This document shows positions 13,401-25,400 of a DNA stretch of 64,000 nucleotides, piece by piece; position 1 is the stretch's first letter; the number at the start of each line of letters is the position of its first letter. A program made the translations under genes and the position numbers. The notes under the pieces are model-generated. The model did no database searches and was not told where the DNA came from. It was given only the letters and a program-made list of their open reading frames with translations. Location: positions 19,246,001-19,310,000 of the forward strand of contig NC_092671.1 in assembly GCF_964355755.1 (NCBI RefSeq), read 5' to 3'. Source of the stretch: Antedon mediterranea (Eukaryota; Echinodermata; Crinoidea; Comatulida; Antedonidae).

Positions 13401-16400
13401 TACTGACATGCTGACCATCAAATCTCAGCTTAGCATAAATTTCATCACTGAGAACAATCATACTGTGATCTCGGAACACTTTGCTGTTTATTATAAAAAA
13501 AAAGTTGTTGTTGAGAATACAAACTAGGACCAACAGTGGTGGTTTTAAAGATATTACTATTTCTTGTTCATGTCTTATTATGTAGGTAATACAGAGTATG
13601 CAAATTTGAGGAATAAGCACCAAAGTTAATTAAGTGTCGGTACTTTGCTTTGAACTCTAAAAGCTTTCATTTACAATATAAACATTACCTGAGAGACTCC
13701 AATTCTTGTTCCGTATAACTTGTGCCAGCTGCGAATAAATAAAACTCAAATTAATCTAATATTTCTTATTGTATTTTTGCCATCTCAGTCTTGTAATTAA
13801 TTTACTTTTTTAATCATCAAAATTTGCTTGTTGGTTGTATATATCATAAAGAGAACAAGTATCTTAATAATACATTACTGAATATTTTATTTAAACATGT
13901 TTTAGTTTTAAACTGATAAACTGGAACAAACTAGAATTTCAAGAAGTAGCTGAAGATCTTATTTGGAACTAAATTTCATGTTAATACTAACTCTCAATGC
14001 TTGGTTGTGGCACTAATATGCATATGCTAACAATTTAACCGCTTGAGTGCAAAATAGACAAAGCCAAAATTTAGACAAGGTTTTGATAAAAGTTTCAATA
14101 CTGTACATCTCTAATTGAAAGTACATGCTGGTGGGTAGGTTATATTAAATTTCATTCTGAATAATTCTATAGTAGTTACATTTGTATTAGTTCATAAGGT
14201 ACAACTGGTAACAATTTGAGTATGAAATAAGTTACCTGTGTGATATGGTTTTTAATTGTTGTTCTCAGTAAGAATACTAACTTGGATTATCTGGGTTACA
14301 CAGGATAAGTAATTTATTCTTGTTTTCCAGTTGGTTTTCTTTAATAGTCTGAAAAAGGAAAATTTGATTATAAATTACATGTTTTGTTAAATAAATATTT
14401 ATTCTACGATGAGTAATGTACAATTCATATTTACTGTGCAACCTCAAATCTTGTTTGCTTTAAATCGGACCATGCCTTTTTATTGGGTATTCAAACATTA
14501 AATCGGACCATGCCTATATATTGGGCATTCAAACATTAAATCGGACCATGCCTATATATTGGGTATTCAAACATTAAATCGGACCATGCCTATATATTGG
14601 GTATTCAAACATTAAATCGGACCATGCCTATATATTGGGTATTCAAACATTAAATCGGACCATGCCTATATATTGGGCATTCAAACATTAAATCGGACCA
14701 TGCCTTTTTATTGGGTATTCAAACATTAAATCGGACCATGCCTATATATTGGGTATTCAAACATTAAATCGGACCATGCCTATATATTGGGTATTCAAAC
14801 ATTAAATCGGACCATGCCTTTTTATTGGGTATTCAAACATTAAATCGGACCATGCCTATATATTGGGTATTCAAACATTAAATCGGACCATGCCTATATA
14901 TTGGGCATTCAAACATTAAATCGGACCATGCCTTTTTATTGGGTATTCAAACATTAAATCGGACCATGCCTATATATTGGGCATTCAAACATTAAATCAG
15001 ACCATGCCTATATATTGGGTATTCAAACATTAAATCGGACCATGCCTATATATTGGGTATTCAAACATTAAATCGGACCATGCCTATATATTGGGCATTC
15101 AAACATTAAATCGGACCATGCCTATATATTGGGTATTCAAACATTAAATCGGACCATGCCTATATATTGGGCATTCAAACATTAAATCGGACCATGCCTT
15201 TTTATTGGGTATTCAAACATTAAATCGGACCATGCCTATATATTGGGTATTCAAACATTAAATCGGACCATGCCTATATATTGGGCATTCAAACATTAAA
15301 TCGGACCATGCCTATATATATACATATATATATGTATTTTTATTACTGAAACGTGGTTTAATGATTCTATATCTGACATTGAAATACATAAAATTGGTTA
15401 TGTCATATATAGAAAAGACCGGATACTCGTTCCAAAAAATAGTGGTGGTGGTCTTATGTGTGCCATTAAGTCATCTCTCTTATCAATCAGAAAACATGAT
15501 CTTGAGCCCAACGATGAGATCATGGTACTTGAACTAAGACCGACCTCATGCAAAAGAATGGCATTTGTTCTGTGCTACAGATCTCCTGATGGTAACAAAG
15601 ACGACTTCACAAACAAACTTACTGTAACTCTTAATGCTCTTAGACCCCTGTACAACCAAATTCATTTAATCGGTGACTTTAACCTTCCACGTGCTAAGGG
15701 CTGTCTTGGTGAACTAGTTTCACCTGACACCCCCGAGGGGCGTTTCTGTCAGACTTTACAAGACAACTTTTTAACTCAAGTCAATGATATTCCATCACGT
15801 AAAGGTCATTCAAACATACTTGACCTCGTTGTTACTAGTACACCTGATCAATTATCCTGTATTTCTGAATCTACCCAGTCTTACCACACTGATCATAAGC
15901 TCTTGCAGTTTCAAATAAAGAGCAAAATTGACAGGCCTAAGAGCATTAAACGTCAAGTGTATAATTTTAAATCCGCCAACTTTGACAACATTAGAAATGC
16001 ATTTGATAATGCCTCATTTGTAGACTTGTACCTTGCCACTGATGTAAACACTGCTTGGAATGTTTTTACCTCTGTTATAAACAACATTCTAAGCAATCAT
16101 GTGAGTAAAATCACTATCAAAGATACAACTGCACCAGCTTGGATAGACGGTGAGGTAAGGCGTAGGCAAAACAAGAAGTTGTTTGCCTGGAAACGCGCCA
16201 AGAAGTCTAATAAACAAAGTCATTGGGCCAGGTTTCGTAAATTGCGTAACCGACTCAAGAATTTAATAACAAACAAATTCAATAACTATATCAGTGACAT
16301 GGGGTCTACAATTGAAAACAATCCAAAAAGATTTTGGTCCTTTATGAGGAACAAAACCAAATCTAAATCTCTTCCCAAAGTTATTAACCATAACGATGCT

Positions 16401-19400
16401 TCGGCAACAGAAGCTAAAGATAGGGCAACTTTATTTAATTACTATTTTTATTCGGTGTTCAGTACACCAAAGATTTACAATGTTCTACCCAAAGCCAGCA
16501 ACACAAAAGAAAATATGCCTGATCTAAGTAACATTATTCTTAATGAAATTGATGTTTGTGAAATTCTTTCGAGCTTGGATACTTCTAAGGCTGTCGGTCT
16601 TGATGAGATCTCACCACGGGTCCTTAAAGAGTGCGCTAAACAACTCAGTCCACCACTGTGTCACATATTCAAAATGTCAATGTCAACTGGACAACTGCCT
16701 GATATTTGGCTTAAAGCTAACGTGGTTCCCGTATTTAAAAAGGGCGACAAACACAAAGCCTCTAATTACCGACCCATATCCTTACTATGTATCTCAAACA
16801 AAGTTTTCGAAAGATTAATTTACAACGCTATTTTTCCGCACTTAAAGAATTATTTGTATAACCTACAACACGGATTCATTAAGGGCCGTTCTACTGTTTC
16901 ACAATTACTAACCATTTTTCACACAGTAAGTGAAGTTATGGATAACGCTGGTCAGGTCGACCTCGTATATCTAGATTTTTCTAAAGCGTTTGACAGTGTG
17001 TCCCACCATTTACTTCTGCACAAATTAAAATCATACGGTATTAGTGGTAATCTCCATCACTGGTTTAGGGCCTATCTTTCCAACAGAACGCAAAGGGTTG
17101 TTATCGAAGGATCGTTTTCCGTTTGGCTACCTGTGATTTCAGGGGTGCCACAAGGTTCAATCCTAGGTCCCCTACTCTTCTTATTATACATACATGACTT
17201 GCCCACGTCTACCAAGAATGCAACAATTGCTCTCTTTGCAGACGATGCTAAAGGCTTGAAATCTATTAATCAAGTGACCGATTGTAATCTTTTACAAGAC
17301 GATATCAATTCGTTGTACAAATGGAGCAAAACATGGGATCTATGTTTTAATCCATCTAAATGTCAAATTATATCTATTACTAGAAAACGAAACCCTGTAA
17401 TATATGACTACAGGATGAATGGTATTTCTCTCGCTAGATCTGATTGTATCAATGATCTGGGGATCGAAATATCTAATCATCTGAAATGGAATGAGCACGT
17501 CACCAAAGTTGTCTCTAAATGTAATCGCAAACTTGGTATGATTAAATGGGCTATGGGTTACAATTCCCCTATCAGTATTACTAGGACACTATTCACCTCC
17601 CTGATTAGAACCGACCTTGAGTATGCTAGCTCATTGTGGAGTGGCACATCCAAATGTAACATGCAATGTTTGGAAATTGTACAGCGTAAAGCTACCAAAT
17701 ACATTTTGAATTACCCCGATCAAGATTACAAAGAACGTTTAACATTGCTCAATTTACTGCCCCTTTCATATAGAAGAGAATATATGGATGTTAACTTCTT
17801 CCATCAATGCTTAACATGAATGATCTTAATATCAAAGATTTCGTTACATTTTCCGGAGACAATAATGGTCGTGCAACAAGATCATCTGTTGATGACTTCA
17901 ATCTTACTGTTAGAAATGGTCATACTGAATCACATAAATTGATGTATTTCCAACGCATTGTTCCCATGTGGAATCAGTTAGACCAAGATACTAGAAAAGC
18001 ACCTACGTCTTACAGGTTTAAGCTAGGGGCTAAGAAATATTTCAACGACTTATTTACCAATACGTATGAAACTGGCAATATGTGCACATGGGTGTCCTGT
18101 TGTCGCTGCTTTAAATGTCGACCAACTTAGTTTTATCTTAAATTATACAAATTTATAAATTACTATTATATTAAAATATTTATTGTAATGTTTTTAACTT
18201 TTTTACTCATTGTGCAATTTGGGATTCGACCGTCCTAGAGGTGTTTACCACCTGTTGGTCCCATCCTTCACTGAATGTACTCTGTTCTTTTTATATCTTT
18301 TGTCTTTTTCTTGCTCTGTTTGTACATTTTTGTGAGAATTTGAATAAATAAAAAAATTAAAAAAAATAAAATAAAAATTAAAATATATTGGGTATTCAAA
18401 CATTAAATCGGACCATGCCTATATATTGGGCATTCAAACATTAAATCGGACCATGCCTATATATTGGGTATTCAAACATTAAATCGATCAGGCCTATATA
18501 TTGGGCATTCAAACATTAAATCGGACCATGCCTATATATTGGGTATTCAAACATTAAATCGGACCATGCCTATATATTGGGTATTCAAACATTAAATCGG
18601 ACCATGCCTATATATTGGGTATTCAAACATTAAATCGGACCATGCCTATATATTGGGTATTCAAACATTAAATCGATCAGGCCTATATATTGGGCATTCA
18701 AACATTAAATTGGACCATGCCTATATATTGGGCATTCAAACATTAAATCGGACCATGCCTATATATTGGGTATTCAAACATTAAATCGATCAGGCCTATA
18801 TATTGGGTATTCAAACATTAAATCGGACCATGTCTATATATTGGGTATTCAAACATTAAATCGGACCATTCCAATATATTGGGTATTCAAACATTAAATC
18901 GGACCATGCCTATATATTGGGTATTCAAACATTAAATCGGACCATGCCTATATATTGGGCATTCAAACATTAAATCGGACCATGCCAATATATTGGGTAT
19001 TCAAACATTAAATCGGACCATGCCTATATATTGGGTATTCAAACATTAAATCGGACCATGCCTATATATTGGGTATTCAAACATTAAATCGGACCATGCC
19101 TATATATTGGGTATTCAAACATTAAATCGATCAGGCCTTTTTATTGGGTACTCAAACATTGAATCAAGCTGACTTTTTTATATGGTATGCAAACATTGAA
19201 TCAGCCAGCACTGCTCCTCCTGTCTGTGAACGATAGGATGGTTAGCACTTAAAATTGCACAACGTCTATCACTAAAGCAGGTCTAACAGTTCACTGATTT
19301 ACGAGAAGTGTATCTTAAAGATGTATTGTCCCCCTGAAAAAAAAATTTTTTTCAATATTTTTGTTGAATAGGCCATTTTAATTGCACATAAAAGTTATTC

Positions 19401-22400
19401 ACTTTGACCTCAATTTGGATTGAAAAAAATAATTTTTTACACGGGAAAATCGCAATTTAATGCAAAAATTAACCAACCGGAAGCTATTTGTCTGGAAGAC
19501 AAATGTGTTCCGGTTTAATTTAACCCTTGACCTGAGTTAGCTCATAAATATTCATATTGTATGGATACATCGTGTGGATGATGATGCTTTCCAAATCAAC
19601 AGCTGCGCCAACAACGATAGCAATGCATGCGTGCGAGAGAGTCGAGTGGTGATGCGAGACGAATCTTGCTTGAAGAAAACACGGAAACTATAGCTAGCAG
19701 AATGCTATGTTAGAATTACAGTTGGTAACTTTGATGTTGAATCTTATTCATTTAGGTGAGTTTTTGTTTCGCTAACAGGAGAGGCCTAGCTAGGCCTAGG
19801 CCCGAATTTGCTGTTACTGTACTACTACTAGTCTACTACTAGCACTGACACGACAGTCTCGAGTAGCCTAACTGCTGCCTACTTCTGTCTCTAGAAGTAG
19901 AGTGTAGTAGGCCTAGGCAGTACACTGCTAGCTAGGGCTACAGTAGACCACCACCAGAAGGGATGTATTTTTGTTTCTATCATGATGAATTGGTTTATTG
20001 GTTGATTTCAACTATCTATTCGGCAGTGAAAATAAAAAAAAAAAGAAAATCTAAATATTGTTTTGGATGTTTTACTGATGCAATATTTTAAAAATATTTT
20101 CTGTATCAAATGCAATAGGTTCAAATTAACATTCCGCAAATAAACATTTTATGCAGATATTTTGACACAAATTTCTTTATTTTTTAGGTTGATTGATTGA
20201 ACAATAAGAGCAAGTAGTGAGAAACAAAATGTATCGTACAGTGGCAACATTCACAATTTATTGAAACGTTTCTTACTATTAAAATGACACTTTGTAATGG
20301 ATGTGAGCGATCTTAGAAGACTATAGCTGTCGTAATTACTGCCACAATCAACACATTGATAATTAGTAGACAAATTGACACAAAAAACAATACAGGAATT
20401 CAATAAGATATACTGTATATATATATTTTATTAACTCCTTTTGCACTGTAATATTTACAGTAAAATTATGAAGTGTAAGTAAATTTGAAGAATTTACCCT
20501 GTGTACTGTTGTAGTAGTTTTTTTTTATTTATTGAATGTTATGTTTACAAAATAATATACTGTACATATAATACAAAAAAAATTATACAATATTTTACAA
20601 GCTGGACAAGAACATATTGGCCGAATGCAGCAGGAGAGTCAGAAATATTTTTCCTGCAATATGCAATCATATTCCAATACCGATTCTATCATTGTTGTCT
20701 TTGGGTGACCTCTGTTCCAGTCTTCATCAGCTCAACGTCTTTAAAAAAAGTAAAAGCAAAGTATGAAAATCTGGAAAAAATAGATCATGCATATTTAGTG
20801 CAAAATTGGGCTAGTGAAATTGCTTACTTTGACATAGTCAAATAAGTATACTACCTTTCTATGGTAATTAAAACACATTACTTATAATGTTATAACTTAT
20901 AAAAAGAGAAAATAAATATTTGACTTACTACAGTACAGAGAACATTTGTTTGTGTTGTAAAATGGCTAAGCTGGCTTTTCCCCTCTGTCTACTTGTACAG
21001 TGCTGCTGGAAGGTTCTCAATTTCAGGCTTGTATTGCAACCATTTTCCCTGAAAAATGTTTGTTTTATTTTTATCATAAAAATTAGTTAAACAAGCTTCA
21101 ACTGTAAATATATATGGTACAGCAAGCTGGCTGTATTTTCGGAATGTAGCTAAGATTGATGGCATATAGCCTAGGCCAGTCTATGAAGAGTACAATGTAT
21201 AGGGCCTAGCTGGGCATCTTCTGCAGGGACCCGATTGTCACTAGCCTAATAATATGCAGCAGCATGTATTAATTATTCTAGCCTAGGCCTAGCCCTGAAC
21301 TGAAAAAATCCCAGGCTAAGTTAATTACTTTACCTTCCTGTTATTATTGCGTTACATATATTATTATATTTAAAATAACCGTCTAGGCCTACTTACCGAC
21401 AAATTAACAGCTCAGCTTTACATATTTATACGATCAGGCCAGGGAAACCCACAGTCGAGTCGCGTCGATCTCTGGTGGTGTTGTTGTGTACATACAACGT
21501 GCATTGTCCATTGTTAGATCAGATCTCTGCTGTGTGGATGCTCATTAACATATCATGCATATGTATGAGTTAGCTCTACCGGCCTAATTTCTGAGCCGAT
21601 GAGTTCGAAAAAATGGTAAACTTATTTTGATTTTTTTATAAGCGAAATCAATATTTTTTTCGGATTTTTTTTCGGTGGAAGTGAATAACTTTATGTTAAC
21701 TACAAAACGGTCTATTCAAAATTAGATTTTTTTTATCTTTATTTTTCATTTTTAGGGGGACAATACATCTTTAAGGAAAGTTGAAAATATTATGAAATAT
21801 CCTACTGTTACAATTTTAATAGATCTGGCATAATACAACCCCCAAAAGCCAACCTATGTACAACTACCAAGTCCTTTGTTGTAAATAGCATTAATATGTA
21901 CAATTCTAACGTTTGACGATAACTCTTTATTCTTTGTTGTAATTTTTATTTATTGTAATCGTTTTAACAGTATTTTACAGAGCCTATGGCGTTTTTGGAA
22001 TTTTTAACATACAAATAGTATTTTAACATTTCCATTTGCAATTTGATGTATTTTTCTTTGTTGTTTTATTGTCTTAATTATGCCATTTTAAAGTTGACCA
22101 ATACAATTTTTTAAATCTTGAATATTAATTTGACTTGTTTGGGGGTTATTTTTACTAGTCTCCTTTTATTACTCAGTCAACTAGATAACTTCATGCCCTA
22201 AAAACTGAAGTGCAAAAACATGTGACATTGCTGTGTTTGCTTAGGTGGTAATTCCAGGTTAAGTATATGACATGTGATGTCACGTGTATATCTTTTTATG
22301 ACTATTATTTAACCTACCTGTAGAAATGCCTCTGGAGTTAATTTCCAGTTGCTGTCAAAGCTTGTAGAAATAACATGTGTTGATTTCTGAGCCAATAACA

Positions 22401-25400
22401 TTTGAGGTTTATAGGTTGTCCAAGTTGGTGATAGCAGTATCACATCTGTAAATATAATATAATTATTATATAAAATAATAATAACACTATATACAAACTG
22501 GGTGGGGGCTCATTTGCAGCTAAAACTGTTGACATATAACCTCTGAGTTGCGCTCAGGAGTAGTAATGGTTGTGGATTTTAAGTGTCTTTGTGTGTAATT
22601 CATTTATAGGATAACCAATGAGTTGTATATAAACTTTGTTATGTAAAACAAACAAAATATATTATATATTAGGTTTATTTACATCAGATAATATTATCAC
22701 TATTGTTAAAAATAGGAACCTACAAGAAAGTTGGCCGAATTCTCTCTACTACCAGACCACGATAGTGTTTCATTAGATAAATTAATTGTCTGAACACAGA
22801 AAATGTACATTCTTAATGTCCTATTCTACCTCCATTAAAAATCAACATTAGCAAGAAAATAAGCTCTTTAGATCCAGGTCCCACAATGACGTCATCAGCA
22901 TTAAAATGACTTAGTTTGTCCTCCTTGGCATGGAATTCACAGATGCTTGCACACAGCTCTGCTATACCTAGGAAATGTCAAGATAACTTTATAAGTAGTA
23001 GATAGAAAGTAACAACACAAAAATTAAATAAACGCTCAGGAAGTGAGCGATTGGCAAAATTCAAAGCGACATGTGGCAGTAATACAGTAATAAGCAAATA
23101 TACTCGAGCGAGTGATTGTATTCTGATTGGTTGCATATTTGTTCAAAAGAACTGTTGTTGAGAAACTCAACTTTTTATCAACATTTATTTATAGCATAAG
23201 AATTTCAAGTAAAGGAAAATGATGTACTTGATTTGTTGATATAAGTTTGCGGTACACCACGTATGTTAGTTCTGAAAAGAACTGTTGAGTTTCTCGACGT
23301 TTCGATCAATATGCTTTGATCGTCCTCAGGTGATCGTCCTGAGGAGGACTTCTGAGGAGGACTCCTGAGGAGGACTCCTGAGGACGATCAAAGCATATTG
23401 ATCGAAACGTCGAGAAACTCAACAGTTCTTTTCAGAACTAACATACGTGGTGTACTGCAAACTTATATCAACATTTGATTTCGCCATGCAAACCTTCAAA
23501 CAATGATGTACTTATACTTATCGATGACATTATAACGTTTATACCAATGAATATCAGATTATTTAGCCGATAACAATGTACCTTATGCTTGAATGCAGCT
23601 TATTTATATTAGTAGAGCAGTTAAGGCCATAAAAATAGCCAAGTTGTGCACTTTATTACCAAAGCATGAAACTTGCCACAAAGTTTCTTTGATGTATATA
23701 GATTCAAAATATCGGGGGGTGCCAAGTGTCCAACGTCCGGTATGGCGGCCATCTTGATTTCAAAATGGCCACCATAAAAACAAAAAGTGTTCATATCTTG
23801 GCAACTATAAACAGTAGAGACTTGATTCTGGTGTTAAAATGTTTAAAAACCACATATTTCTATTTGCTCTAATGAAAAGTTTAGTCAAAAAATGACCGGA
23901 AATGACGTTTCTTCCAGTTTGACCTTTGACCTCTTATCTGTATATCTCAGTAACTACTGATCATTTTCAATCGATTTTGGTGTCATTTTGTTCAGAATAG
24001 AGACATTTATATTTGTAGTAATGAAACATTTTCACATAAAATGACTGGAAATGACAGATCACTGAGAAACAGCAATCACTGAGCTCATCTATGCCGACTT
24101 GTTTGCTAAACTGTGATGTATCAATCGTTATATAAAAGTTTTGGTCCTCTCTCCTTCATCTTTTCTTTTTTTTTGTAATGTATTATACCATATGGACAAT
24201 TGTCTGAAATAAAAGTTGAATTGTTAGATGCCATTTGGAAATATTTTGGTGTAAAGTAGCATTCTTTCGTTGGCCTCTTTGATGTTGCATATGAGACAAG
24301 TTCGGAAAGTTCTCATTTTCATGAGTTAAGAGAACACCGTCTTTCAAAGTACTTACTACAGTAGACCTACTTTCATTAGTCAGAAACTCAGATAATTCTT
24401 GGTCATTTTCGTGTACTAAATGTACTAAATTTTTATGGTAATGAGCCTTTGCTGTAAACCATATGAATCCTTTTCCTCGATTTTCTCTAGTCATTGATTT
24501 TTTAGCAAAATCCGAACCAAATAAATTCGTAAAAGACATCTCAATATAATTATTCAAGTAATCCTCAAATTAGTGACATGGACCTACAATATACTGTTCT
24601 GTACAAGACCTTTTTAGGCATCCACCTGTGGACTTTCACTTTGAAGGTCTTGGTCTCCTAATCATACAAGAAACAATGTCTGATTTAATCAATCAAAGTA
24701 GTGGGTCCAGACCATCCACAGACAAAGAAGGGGGTATAAGACCACCCACAGACAAAGAAGGGGGTATAAGACCATCCACAGACAAAGAAGGGGGTATAAG
24801 ACCATCCACAGACAAAGAAGGGGGTGTAAGACCATCCACACACAAAGAAGGGGGTATAAGACCATCCACAGACAAAGAAAGGGGAAGGCCATCTACAGAC
24901 AAAGAAGGGGGTGTAGGACCATCCACAGACAAAGAAGTGGGTGTAAGACCATCCACAGACAAAGAAGGGGGTGTAAGACCATCCACAGACAAATAAGGGG
25001 GCGTAGGACCCTCCACAGACAAAGAAGGGGATGTAAGACCATCCACTGACAAAGAAAGGGGTATGGGACCACTTACAGACAAAGAAGGGGGTATAAGACC
25101 AACCACAGACAAAGAAGGGGGTGTAAGACCATCCACAGACAAAGAAGGGGGTGTAAGACCATCCACAGACAAAGAAGGGGGTGTAAGACCATCCACAGAC
25201 AAAGAAGGGGGTGTAAGACCATCCACGGACAAAGAAGGGGGTGTAAGACCATCCACAGACAAAGAAGGGGGTATAAGACCAACCACAGACAAAGAAGGGG
25301 GTGTAAGACCATCCACCGACAAAGAAGGGGGTGTAAGACCATCCACGGACAAAGAAGGGGGTGTAAGACCATCCACAGACAAAGAAGGGGGTGTAAGACC

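Larger units (their letters stand above)
15319..18383 (+). mobile_element. LINE D, nearly intact non-LTR retrotransposon inside the satellite
   Basis: Bounded on both sides by the 38-bp satellite. It codes for an APE-type endonuclease and a reverse transcriptase, then a Cys-rich C-terminus, and ends in an A-rich tail with AATAAA (18343-18348). The 5' end is truncated inside the endonuclease. Family: CR1/L2/jockey-like by motif style; exact clade not determined. One frameshift separates the last 105 residues. Confidence 0.93.

Noticed and set aside
13246-13623. 125-codon minus-strand frame as a separate gene
   Set aside because: It is exon 6 of the aminotransferase read through into both introns.
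16543-16818. 91-codon frame within LINE D
   Set aside because: Out-of-frame shadow of the reverse transcriptase ORF.
14462-19205. CRISPR-like array of 38-bp repeats
   Set aside because: Units are directly adjacent with no spacers, and the genome is clearly animal nuclear DNA.
20501-20845. 114-codon frame in the TTAA element as a transposase
   Set aside because: Starts in T-rich low-complexity DNA, has no recognisable domain, and is far too short for a transposase.
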